This document shows positions 6,740 through 14,257 of a stretch of 40,459 nucleotides of DNA, one piece after another; position 1 is the stretch's first letter; each line of letters starts with the position of its first letter. Origin of the DNA: Candidatus Omnitrophota bacterium. GTDB lineage: Bacteria > Hinthialibacterota > Hinthialibacteria > Hinthialibacterales > Hinthialibacteraceae. Under the pieces are notes generated by a model. That model worked only from the letters and a program-made list of their open reading frames with translations. It did no database searches and was not told where the DNA came from. The stretch is from the NCBI GenBank assembly GCA_003598175.1, contig QZKN01000020.1:1-40459 (forward strand), read 5' to 3'. The translations under genes were made by a program, and so were the position numbers.

Positions 6740-8900
6740 GCTGGTCAGCGATGGATTGAAGGTGATCGGAATATATGGTGTTATCCGCCAACGCGCCGTT
6801 CAACAGCATTCTAAATTTCAACAATGACCCGTTTCCCGGACCTAACGGATCGCCCTGACTCGCTGCCGTGAAGATCACCTGCGCCGCCGAAGCGCTGTTC
6901 ACGAGTGGACCGTACCAGGATGCGCAGGAAGTACCTGTGATTGTGGCTGAGCCGGAGACGTAGGTGATTTGGTTTGGATCGAAATCGACGGCGACGCGAT
7001 AGCCGATGACGTTGGTTGCGTCGGAAATGTGGACGGTCAGTTCGATTTCCTGGTTGCGGTAGACGCCAGGATTTGTTGGTGTGAGATATATAGTGGAAAT
7101 AGAGGGAGAACCGATAATGGCGAAAAAATTATCACTCACATCCCAAGGTTCCCCATCCGATGCATCCGCGATTTTGACTAAACACGTCGATGATGACACA
7201 TTTGGAATCATCCATGCATACGAACCGGAATTCGGGATGGACGCAACAATCGAGTTCCACGATGCTCCCGCATCAGTGCTGTATTGCAGGCTGACGTAGG
7301 AAATTGTGGGGGAGGCGGAATAGACGATGGTTTGGGTGGTTCCCGCCTGCCAGGTTTCTCCGCCGTTGGGGGAAAGAATCGTTATTCCTTGTATTGTTTC
7401 CAAATTTGTATATTTAACCAAAAAAGTATCCAAAACACCATTAATACTACTCTGTATTGCATTTTTTGTTGGAAAATCTGTCGAATCCGTATATCCTGTC
7501 ACATAAATATTTTGGAAAGTATCGGTTGCAATTCCAAATCCCTGATCGTTTCCACTTCCTCCAAGATAAGTCGAGAATAAAAGGTTACTGCCAGTGACGT
7601 TGAATTTGGAAATAAATCGATCATAAGTACCGCCGCCGAATGAATTTTGAATGGGATCAAGTAGAGGAAAATTTGGTGATTTTGTGATACCAGTCACATA
7701 AATATTTCCAACCGAATCCACCGTAATTGCTTCTCCCTGTGATACACCTGTGTTACTTGACCCGCTAGCACCAAGATAGGTTGAAAAAATAACCGAACCG
7801 GAAGAATTGAATTTTGAGACGTATGAGTCAATTATACCTGCTATATTATTTTGATAGGCATTAAATATGGGGAAATCAGTTGAACGAGTTTGACCAGTTG
7901 TATATACATTTCCGGCGTTATCTATTGCAACATCATTTCCAGAATCTAAATCGCTTCCCCCCAAAAAAGTGGAAAAAATAATCCCCAAACCTTCTGTATT
8001 CATTTTTGTTAAAAATCCATCGTATGTGTTCCCTCCAAAAATCGATTGATATGCATTTACAGTTGGAAAGTTAGAAGAATCTGTTCTTCCAGCCAGGTAA
8101 GCATTCCCGGAATTGTCCGCTTCAATATTGAAAGCAACATCAGGATTGCCGCCGCCTAAATAACTAGAATACAAAAGAGAGTTGCCTGAAGAATTAATCT
8201 TTGATATGATAATATCATAACCACCATTGTAAGACGTATCGTAAGCATTACCGGTTGTAGGATAATTGTTTGAAGATGTCCATCCCGTTAGATATAAATT
8301 ATGAGATGAATCAATATCAATATCATAGACTGGATCATCTCCACTACCACCTATATAAGATGAAAAAATGATCGATGAACCATTCGAACTCAATTTCAAG
8401 AAAAAACTATCGCTTCCACCATCGGTTAATGCTCCATCTCCGCCATGATAAGTTGAGTATAATGCGTTTTCTAGTGGGAAATCGGATGAAGAATTCGTAT
8501 ATCCCGCTATATAAATATTTCCATATTCATCGACGGCGATACCATGGCCGCCTTCCCCTCCACTACCACCAATATAGGTAGAATACAATATTGAGGTTCC
8601 TGTTGGATTAAGTTTGATAATATATATATCGTAAACTCCGCCATTATATGTGTCATCGTATGAATTCACCATCGGCAGATTCGTAGAAGAAGTAAATCCC
8701 GTTATATAAATATTTCCGGTGGCATCCAGCGTAACACCACCCACATAATCTTCACCATTTCCACCGAAATAGGTAGAGAATCCGATGTCATAAGACGTAC
8801 CATAAGAAAATTCGCAATGAATATACTGATGTAACAGCAACAATCCGCAAAGAAAAAACCATCCTGAAAACAGACCATTATGAAGTGATTTTTTTAACAT
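6615..8900 (-). CDS. 5' part of the same giant secreted protein: seven SBBP propeller blades, PNGGE-type beta domain, cohesin-like domain (cut by frameshift)
   Basis: The ATG at 8900 is chosen over 8921 because GGAG lies 8 bases upstream. It gives a signal peptide with a leucine-rich core. In numbering from 8921, seven ~66-residue blades begin at FSTYFGG-like motifs near 48, 113, 186, 250, 316, 379 and 449, each with a GNIYITG-type strand: exactly the number for a closed SBBP (seven-bladed beta-propeller) repeat fold. ILSPNGGETWQAGTTQTI at 515-532 starts a cell-wall-type beta domain. Residues 608-717 are a cohesin-like domain, truncated where the frame goes wrong at an AT-dinucleotide run near 6770; the last ~50 residues are Arg-rich out-of-frame translation. 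The propeller half is strikingly AT-rich compared with the rest of the locus. Confidence 0.75.
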   Translation of the reverse strand: MLKKSLHNGLFSGWFFLCGLLLLHQYIHCEFSYGTSYDIGFSTYFGGNGEDYVGGVTLDATGNIYITGFTSSTNLPMVNSYDDTYNGGVYDIYIIKLNPTGTSILYSTYIGGSGGEGGHGIAVDEYGNIYIAGYTNSSSDFPLENALYSTYHGGDGALTDGGSDSFFLKLSSNGSSIIFSSYIGGSGDDPVYDIDIDSSHNLYLTGWTSSNNYPTTGNAYDTSYNGGYDIIISKINSSGNSLLYSSYLGGGNPDVAFNIEADNSGNAYLAGRTDSSNFPTVNAYQSIFGGNTYDGFLTKMNTEGLGIIFSTFLGGSDLDSGNDVAIDNAGNVYTTGQTRSTDFPIFNAYQNNIAGIIDSYVSKFNSSGSVIFSTYLGASGSSNTGVSQGEAITVDSVGNIYVTGITKSPNFPLLDPIQNSFGGGTYDRFISKFNVTGSNLLFSTYLGGSGNDQGFGIATDTFQNIYVTGYTDSTDFPTKNAIQSSINGVLDTFLVKYTNLETIQGITILSPNGGETWQAGTTQTIVYSASPTISYVSLQYSTDAGASWNSIVASIPNSGSYAWMIPNVSSSTCLVKIADASDGEPWDVSDNFFAIIGSPSISTIYLTPTNPGVYRNQEIELTVHISDATNVIGYRVAVDFDPNQITYVSGSATITGTSCASWYGPLVNSASAAQVIFTAASQGDPLGPGNGSLLKFRMLLNGALADNTIYSDHLQSIADQHERRRYFRRSANLERDRLRTEQPALFHRRIGAARFGGFRRA

Positions 8901-8931
8901 GATACAATCTCCTTTATACATATAAAAATAT

Positions 8932-9274
8932 TTATCTCAAATGATTATGATGAATGGAACGTGTCCTGCTATTCATGACCTTGTCCTGGAATACACGCAG
9001 CGTCAGTGAAATCCCTTCCGGCGTGAAGAAAATCCGATAATTCTGCTCGTGATTGGAGGACATACGCCCCATCGCGACCCGCCAGCGCGGGCGTGCCATC
9101 GTTGGTTTGCCATACGGCTTCGTAAGACGATTCGCTTAACGCCGAATGAATCGCCTGCGACAAATCCTGCGGAACCTTCGCCGTATTCGCCCCAACATTC
9201 CCCGCAAACCAGAATAAACAGGCAAACAAAATCCATCCCCGTGATAAAAACACTACGGCCTTTTTGGAAATCAT
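8932..9274 (-). pseudogene. Frameshifted N-terminal fragment of an SBBP-type secreted protein
   Basis: An ATG at 9274 has a textbook AGGAGGG Shine-Dalgarno 8 bases upstream and encodes a clear signal peptide (MISKKAVVFL start, ending near NVGANT). The first frame continues through SSYEAVWQTNDG and stops at 8969 with unlikely sequence. Shifted by one base near 9050, a neighbouring frame reads EQNYRIFFTPEGISLTLRVF and stops at 8932. The YEAVWQ...NYRIFFTPEGI order resembles the conserved N-terminal cap that precedes beta-propeller repeats in some SBBP proteins (family knowledge, from memory). It is directly upstream of the SBBP gene, so it may be the original leader of that gene, now broken and bypassed. 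A sequencing error is the alternative. Confidence 0.6.
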
Positions 9275-9420
9275 GATCCATTCCCTCCTAATTAGTTTAT
9301 GGTTTATCATGAACGCGATACGCCCGCATGAATTTCGCGCCATATAAGATCAATCGATACCCGGAAAACCGCTGTGACCGAACAATCACAATGAATGGAT
9401 GAAAACGCGAGAATGGAACG

Positions 9421-9445
9421 ATGCGGACGGGACGTCCGCGCTCCC
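9421..9445. repeat. Interspersed palindrome, GCGGACGGGACGTCCGC type
   Basis: GCGGACG (9423-9429) and CGTCCGC (9433-9439) pair around GGA, flanked by ATG before and GCTCCCAT after. The same 25-base unit recurs at 36837-36861 and, with one base change, at 36867-36893. The shared flanks show that it is a mobile or copied unit, not a chance hairpin. Confidence 0.8.
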
Positions 9446-9641
9446 ATATTTTGCTCCGGCATTTTCATAGAACAGGAAGGTGGAGGCAGGAACAACTCTC
9501 CTCATCAAAAGACCGCTTCCCCAAACATAAGCAGATCATATAAAGATGAATGGGGCTACCCTATCACCGAAAATCCTTGTGTCAAGTGAATGAGATGAAA
9601 TTGCCATATTTTTTTTGATTTCTATCCTATGTATTAAAATA

Positions 9642-9689
9642 CAACATATGTTGCATTTTTGGACATCTGCTGTATTTTGCAGCATATGT
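9642..9689. promoter_or_regulatory. Operator-like inverted repeats in AT-rich leader
   Basis: CAACATATGTTG (9642-9653) is a perfect 12-base palindrome. In addition ACATATGTTGCA (9644-9655) and TGCAGCATATGT (9678-9689) form an inverted pair with one mismatch and a 22-base spacer. The layout, about 370 bases upstream of the start at 9274, looks like paired binding sites for a dimeric regulator. No adjacent regulator gene identifies the protein. Confidence 0.35.
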
Positions 9690-9883
9690 CTATGCTAATT
9701 GATGGCCTGCGCAAAATTGATCACCCGAATATGTCATAAAATGCAAATAAAATCATTATGGCTGGTGTGAAGGAGGGCAAAGCAGGTCAAATGGTAACCT
9801 CCATACTTCGTAACCTATTGTAGCAGATGCCGTCAACTCTCCGAAGTTTTGGTTTTTGGCATGAAATTACTTTTATCTCTTTT

Positions 9884-11071
9884 TTATCGTTCAAAAAGAG
9901 AATCCAGCAAGCGATGCCCGATTTCCGTTCGCTGCGTTCGTTGGCGAACCGCTTCTTCCGAATAGCCGCCGGTTCCCCGTTTTTGTGTGACGCGGCTGTC
10001 ATAGAGAAGGCATGGAACCGGATCTTTCGTATGGGTGCGCAGGGAAATCGGGGTGGGGTGATCCGGCAACAGCAGAACGCGAAACGCTTCTCCCTTTTGG
10101 CGCAGACCGGCGATTACGCGCGCCAACATCCGTTGATCAAAATCCTGAATGGCGCGGATTTTCATGGCTTCATCGCCCTTGTGTCCCATTTCGTCCGTGC
10201 TTTCCACGTGGATAATGACATACTCGTTGGTTTCCAACGCCGCCAGAGCGGCGTCCGCCTTGCCTTCGTAATTCGTGTCCGGCAAACCGGTGGCGCCTTC
10301 GACTTCGATGATTTCCAAACCGGCCAGTTTTCCGATTCCTTTGATCAAATCCACGGCGGAAATCACCGCGCCTTGTTTGCCATAGCGCGAGCGGTGGGAT
10401 TCCAATCGGGGCGCGGTTCCCTGACCCCACAGCCAAATTTGGCTTGCGGGCGGTTTCCCCGCCGCTGTCCGTCTGGCGTTGACCGGGTGATCGGCGAGAA
10501 TCTCGCGAGAGCGGTCCATCAACGCCCGCGTCTTCTCTTTCGATTCGCCCTGCGGCAAATAGGATTCGACGCCCTGGTCGAGAATATCATGCGGGGGAGT
10601 GCAATCCACGCGGCCATACTCCGGCGGAGCAACCAGAATATGGCGATATTGAACGCCGGTGTGAAAGCGGATGGCGGCGGACGCCAGGTTCTCATTCAAC
10701 GTTTGTATAATGAGGTCCGCCTCCTCGGTGCTGATGTGGCCGGCGTTGAATTCCTTCATCATTTCGTTTTCGATGGTGACCAGATTGCAGCGGAAGGCGA
10801 CGTTGTTTCCCAACGAAATGCCCATGCTGGCGGCTTCCAGCGGCGCGCGGCCGGTATACACTTCCGTGGGATCGTATCCGAAGATGGAAAGGCAGGCCAC
10901 ATCGCTGCCCGGATGCAGATGATCCGGCACATTCCGAGCCCACAACACCTCGCCGGAATCCGCCAATTCATCCATCATGGGAGTTCGCGCCTGTTGCAGG
11001 GGAGTTCGGCCATCCGGATAAGCGCTCAACATGTCCGATGCTCCGTCCGGAATGGCGATGATGAATTTCAT
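9884..11071 (-). CDS. ApgM-family phosphotransferase, probable homoserine kinase
   Basis: The 395-residue protein belongs to the cofactor-independent phosphoglycerate mutase-like family (alkaline-phosphatase fold, COG3635 type). Visible metal and active-site elements are PDGASD at 8-13, PGSDVACLSIFGYDP at 54-68 with Ser56 as the likely phosphorylated nucleophile, HVESTDEMGHKGD at 288-300, and DHPTPISLRTHTKDPVP from 337. A subgroup of this family found beside homoserine dehydrogenase is annotated as a proposed homoserine kinase, replacing ThrB. Here the gene follows hom by 50 bases on the same strand, which supports that role over glycolysis. AAGGAG lies 9 bases before the ATG. If it is a true mutase, the pathway would need another homoserine kinase elsewhere. 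Confidence 0.8.
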   Translation of the reverse strand: MKFIIAIPDGASDMLSAYPDGRTPLQQARTPMMDELADSGEVLWARNVPDHLHPGSDVACLSIFGYDPTEVYTGRAPLEAASMGISLGNNVAFRCNLVTIENEMMKEFNAGHISTEEADLIIQTLNENLASAAIRFHTGVQYRHILVAPPEYGRVDCTPPHDILDQGVESYLPQGESKEKTRALMDRSREILADHPVNARRTAAGKPPASQIWLWGQGTAPRLESHRSRYGKQGAVISAVDLIKGIGKLAGLEIIEVEGATGLPDTNYEGKADAALAALETNEYVIIHVESTDEMGHKGDEAMKIRAIQDFDQRMLARVIAGLRQKGEAFRVLLLPDHPTPISLRTHTKDPVPCLLYDSRVTQKRGTGGYSEEAVRQRTQRTEIGHRLLDSLFER

Positions 11072-11121
11072 CGGGAAATGGCTCCTTCTTTTAGTCTGAT
11101 TGAATACGGATATCGTAATTG

Positions 11122-12423
11122 TTACTCATTGCGGGAATTCATCTGCTCGATGCGGATCAGTTTCGGCGTCGCCATGACCACATCCAATTCGTTGATGTGT
11201 TCGAGAGCGTGCATGACGTCGCCCTCGCGGGCCTCATGGGTCATGATGACGATGGGACAAACGCTCTCGCGGCTCGTTTCCGTTTGTAAAACCGACAAAA
11301 TGCTGATGTCGTGCTCGCCCAGAATTCCCGCGATCTTTGCCAGCACGCCGGGTTTGTCCTGCACGAGGAAACGGAGGTAGTATTCCGCGACGACCTGGCT
11401 CATCGGGCGCATGGATTTGCGTACCGTAAAGAAATTATCGTAATTGATGGCGCGCGGCGTCAGACGGTCCATGGCGCATTGCATCAAATCGCTGATCACG
11501 GCATGGCCGGTGGGTAAGTCGCCCGCTCCCCGGCCATATAAGATCGTCGAACCCAATCCTTTCGCAAACGTGTTGACCGCATTGAACACGCCGTTGACTG
11601 AGGCCAGCAGTTGATTTTCGGGAATGAAGGTGGGATGAACGCGCACTTCGATTTCGCCGCCCAAATCTTTGGCAATGGCCAGCAATTTGAGTTTGTAACC
11701 CAACCGCCGCCCGAAACGGATATCCTTGATGGTGATATCACGGATTCCCTGCGTATAGACTTCGCTAAGTTTGACGGACGTGTCGAAACAGATCGAAGCG
11801 AGAATGGCGAGTTTGTGAGCCGCATCGATTCCCTCGACGTCGTAGGTCGGGTCCAGCTCGGCATATCCCAGTTTCTGCGCTTCCGTCAATACCTCATCAA
11901 AGGATTTGCCATGTTCGTCCATCGCCGTAAGGATGTAATTACTGGTGCCGTTGATGATGGCGTGAATTTCCGAAATTTTAGCGGACGCCAATCCGCCGTA
12001 TAAGGATTGAATCAGCGGGATTCCGCCGCCGACCGAGCCTTCAAAATAGATTTTTCGCCCACGATCCGCGGCGATTTTAAAAAGTTCGCTGCCGCTGTCG
12101 GCGAGCAACGCCTTGTTTGCGGTGATCACATCCTTGCCGTTTTCGAGCGCGCCGCGCACAAAATCCTTCGCGATCGTAACGCCGCCCACCAATTCGATCA
12201 TCACGTCGATTTCCGCATTGCGGATCAATTCCCATGCGTCCGTCGTGCATGGCACGCCGGAAAGATCGACGCCGCGATCCTTTTGCCAATCCACATCGGC
12301 GACGCCGGACAGATGGATATCCGTTCCAATGCGTTTTTGAATGAGGACTTTATTTTCAAACAGGGTTTTGACCGCACCTGTTCCCACAGTGCCGAAACCG
12401 ATTAAACCAGCGCGTAAAACCAT
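11122..12423 (-). CDS. hom: Homoserine dehydrogenase with C-terminal ACT domain
   Basis: It reduces aspartate semialdehyde to homoserine with NAD(P)H in threonine/methionine synthesis. From the ATG at 12423 (GGGAG 8 bases upstream; a longer frame to 12483 lacks this), the 433 residues show the nucleotide loop GFGTVGTG at 9-16, ANKALLA at 102-108, NGTSNYIL at 158-165, and LGYAELDPTYDVEGIDAAHK at 185-204 with catalytic Lys204. An ACT domain at about 349-423 (DKPGVLAKIAGILGEHDISI) suggests feedback control by threonine. Length and order match the monofunctional bacterial enzyme. It heads the two-gene operon with the ApgM-like gene. Confidence 0.95.
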   Translation of the reverse strand: MVLRAGLIGFGTVGTGAVKTLFENKVLIQKRIGTDIHLSGVADVDWQKDRGVDLSGVPCTTDAWELIRNAEIDVMIELVGGVTIAKDFVRGALENGKDVITANKALLADSGSELFKIAADRGRKIYFEGSVGGGIPLIQSLYGGLASAKISEIHAIINGTSNYILTAMDEHGKSFDEVLTEAQKLGYAELDPTYDVEGIDAAHKLAILASICFDTSVKLSEVYTQGIRDITIKDIRFGRRLGYKLKLLAIAKDLGGEIEVRVHPTFIPENQLLASVNGVFNAVNTFAKGLGSTILYGRGAGDLPTGHAVISDLMQCAMDRLTPRAINYDNFFTVRKSMRPMSQVVAEYYLRFLVQDKPGVLAKIAGILGEHDISILSVLQTETSRESVCPIVIMTHEAREGDVMHALEHINELDVVMATPKLIRIEQMNSRNE

Positions 12424-12519
12424 TGATGTTCTCCCGTACCTGGAAGTGGAATGCAAGAGAGAAGTGTAATCCGTGCAACGCAATTCGTGAAGGAGCGGTC
12501 AGGAACCCCTATTTTCAGA

Positions 12520-13027
12520 TTATTTGTGCAAAATCCATCGCGCGTCGACCGCTTGATTGTCATCCAATCTCCACACATGCGCTATCGACAATTCGTCGCC
12601 GCGATTTTCAAAAACGTACAGCAGGTTGTGTCGGCGATCGTAGGTGGTCGTGTTCACGCGTTCCATTTCGTTGATGCGGACATGGAAATGGCCGAAGAGG
12701 ACGTCGTCGATGTCCATGACGGCATAGGATTGCGGTACGTAAGGGGCCATCGCGCCGGCGGCGCTGGCGACGGGAAGGTAGGCCAATCCCTGCCACCAAT
12801 GCCCGTCATCGGATACCCGCCGGAGATATCGTAAAAAGGTTGTATGACGCCGGCGGTGTTCAACGATCCGAAGTTCTTATCGGCGCAAAAGGAGAGACCC
12901 AATCGACTTCGTTATTTAGTTCTTTCGAATTAAAAACTATATAGGGATAGAATTCGCCGGTTCCGACGCTGACATTGACCAGAGAGTGCGCACCGATGGA
13001 AGAGGGAACTCCTTCCGCTTGAAATGG
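12520..13027 (-). pseudogene. Decayed gene remnant with two frameshifts, unidentified
   Basis: Three successive minus-strand frames together give one continuous protein-like sequence. It opens with FQAEGVPSSIGAHSLVNVSV from 13024, switches frame near 12895 to CADKNFGSLNTAGVIQPFYD, and again near 12790 to PQSYAVMDIDDVLFGHFHVR, ending VDARWILHK and a stop at 12520-12522. No start codon or Shine-Dalgarno remains, and a stop closes the frame at 13028-13030. The family is unknown to me; the strand-rich composition suggests a beta-structured enzyme or secreted domain. The left edge abuts hom, so this is the truncated 3' end of a lost gene. Confidence 0.55.
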
Positions 13028-13066
13028 TCAATTCAATTGACTATGATAAAGATGAGGAGAATAAGC

Positions 13067-13300
13067 ATGAAAACAATGGGGATCAGCCAATTTAAGACAC
13101 ATGCGTTGAAAATATTGGATCAGGTTGGCAAAAACCGTGAAGAAATTGTGATTACAAAACGTGGAAAGCCGATCGCTCGGATCATTCCTTTACAGAATGA
13201 GGAGAAAATCCCCAAACCCGGCCAGCTTGCGGATTTTTTTCTGTTTGAACATGATATTGTATCTCCTCTGGGTGAAGAGATGTGGAATTCCTGCAAATGA
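13067..13300 (+). CDS. Phd/YefM-type antitoxin
   Basis: The 77-residue protein starts MKTMGISQFKTHALKILDQV and continues EEIVITKRGKPIARIIPL, the Phd/YefM signature: an N-terminal DNA-binding dimer domain whose K-R-G-K-P hairpin is diagnostic. The acidic/aromatic tail would wrap the toxin. The ATG at 13067 follows GAGGAG at good distance; the frame is open further upstream but without support. Its stop overlaps the toxin start by four bases (ATGA at 13297-13300), so the pair is translationally coupled. Such antitoxins usually repress their own promoter, probably within 13027-13060. Confidence 0.88.
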   Translation: MKTMGISQFKTHALKILDQVGKNREEIVITKRGKPIARIIPLQNEEKIPKPGQLADFFLFEHDIVSPLGEEMWNSCK

Positions 13301-13659
13301 GGTATCTTCTGGATACGCATACCTGGATCTGGTGGTACATGCGCCCCCAGAATCTTTCCAGGAAAGTATCCGCATTGATCCAAAATCTGAACAAGGATAG
13401 TGAACTGCTTCTATCGGCCATATCACCATGGGAATTCAGTAAACTCATCGAAAAAGGAAAAATCGGTATTACCTGCAATCCGGAAGATTGGATTGATTTC
13501 GCACTATCAATGCCTAAACTTAGACTGGTTCCTTTGTCGCCACGTATTGCTTATCGATCGACGGTATTACCTCCGCCATTTCACAATGATCCGGCAGATC
13601 AAATTATTGTCGCCACCGCGTGCGAAGAAAATGCTGTGATCATAACAAAAGACGAATGA
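13297..13659 (+). CDS. PIN-domain toxin (VapC-like), truncated by an in-frame stop
   Basis: The 120-residue protein begins MRYLLDTHTWIWW, with the first PIN acidic residue in LLDTH. ISPWEFSKLI supplies the conserved Glu, and HNDPADQIIVATA plus ITKDE supply the C-terminal Asp residues of the Mg-dependent ribonuclease site. The frame stops at TGA (13657-13659) straight after ITKDE, but the same frame continues ILSYQYVRSFW to TAA at 13693-13695, exactly the tail expected of this family. A single CGA-to-TGA change would explain it. The short product keeps all acidic residues but lacks the last strand, so activity is uncertain. Confidence 0.85.
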   Translation: MRYLLDTHTWIWWYMRPQNLSRKVSALIQNLNKDSELLLSAISPWEFSKLIEKGKIGITCNPEDWIDFALSMPKLRLVPLSPRIAYRSTVLPPPFHNDPADQIIVATACEENAVIITKDE

Positions 13660-13695
13660 ATTCTATCCTATCAATATGTTCGAAGTTTCTGGTAA
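13660..13695 (+). pseudogene. Lost C-terminal tail of the PIN toxin (after in-frame TGA)
   Basis: These codons, in frame with the toxin, read ILSYQYVRSFW then TAA. They match the usual ending of PIN toxins of this type (a Tyr-x-x-Val-x-x-Trp end), showing that the TGA at 13657 interrupts the gene rather than ending it. Confidence 0.7.
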
Positions 13696-13843
13696 AGTCT
13701 AATTTGTGAAAGTTGGAAAAACATAGTTTTATAAGGAAAAATAACTGTCTTGGAATATAGGGATTTTTATGTTTCCAATATGGTTGGAACATCTGCCAGG
13801 AAATAATAAAGAACAGCAAATGAATGGTAATTATCATGAACTA

Positions 13844-13906
13844 CAACTCGCCCCTCAATCTTCAATAAGCGCCTTTGACGCGCATCTTGAGACCATCCAC
13901 TTCTCT
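13844..13906. repeat. Direct repeat, copy 1 (flanks the MazF-type module)
   Basis: The core, beginning CGCCCCTCAATCTTCAATAAG and continuing through GCGCCTTTGACGCGCAT, is nearly identical to 14636-14700, 792 bases away. On the minus strand both copies encode MRVKGAY followed by a stop, but the identity continues past the stop, so the repeat is conserved as DNA. The two copies bracket the small antitoxin and MazF-like genes. The remaining bases of the 13696-14028 gap show no gene. Confidence 0.75.
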
Positions 13907-14028
13907 TGAAGCGGTAAGGAATAACAAATTGCGCTCTTTACCGCCAAAATTTTCTTTGAACCCGGATTTGTTTGAATGGAAAAAATGTGATATCGTAATA
14001 ATCAGAAAGAGAATGATGGAGAACTGGC

Positions 14029-14250
14029 ATGAACTTAAAAACGGAATGCAAAGTATTATTGGAAGATGTTTTTGATGAAAACCTGAAACGGAATGATAAT
14101 CTATCTCTGCAGGATCGGCGATCGTTCATGAGTTTGACTATTGAGGAACGGCGTAAAGTACTCGAGAAACAGTCAAAGGAACTGGCGAAACAGTACAACA
14201 CGAACAAAGATTGGACGGAAACACAAGGTGGCGACTTCATCGAGTATTAA
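14029..14250 (+). CDS. Small antitoxin of a MazF-type module
   Basis: The 73-residue acidic, helical protein contains SLTIEERRKVLEKQSKELAK and ends DWTETQGGDFIEY, closely resembling small antitoxins found before MazF/PemK toxins in cyanobacteria and related genomes (ending in a D-W/W-x-x-GGD-EY tail). The ATG at 14029 is preceded by a weak GGAGAA. The stop TAA is followed immediately by an ATG at 14251, as expected for a coupled toxin gene, though that ATG is in a different frame from the toxin body. Confidence 0.75.
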   Translation: MNLKTECKVLLEDVFDENLKRNDNLSLQDRRSFMSLTIEERRKVLEKQSKELAKQYNTNKDWTETQGGDFIEY

Positions 14251-14257
14251 ATGTCCC

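Larger units (their letters stand above)
9275..9883. other. Non-coding gap, 609 bases, with palindromic repeat and AT-rich inverted repeats
   Basis: No protein-like frame is visible. The left part holds a GCGGACG palindromic repeat (9423-9439). The stretch 9600-9780 is AT-rich and contains the inverted repeats described separately. It lies upstream of the minus-strand SBBP locus and downstream of the threonine operon, so any promoter here would serve the SBBP side. Confidence 0.5.

Noticed and set aside
9827..11380. 517-codon plus-strand frame opposite apgM and hom
   Set aside because: It is antisense to two genes with clear family motifs, has Arg/His/Phe-rich shadow composition and no Shine-Dalgarno.
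13657..13659. TGA as a recoded sense codon
   Set aside because: TGA ends many intact genes here (for example the galT-like gene, the ECF sigma factor and the hybrid kinase), so a reassigned code is unlikely; a point mutation is simpler.
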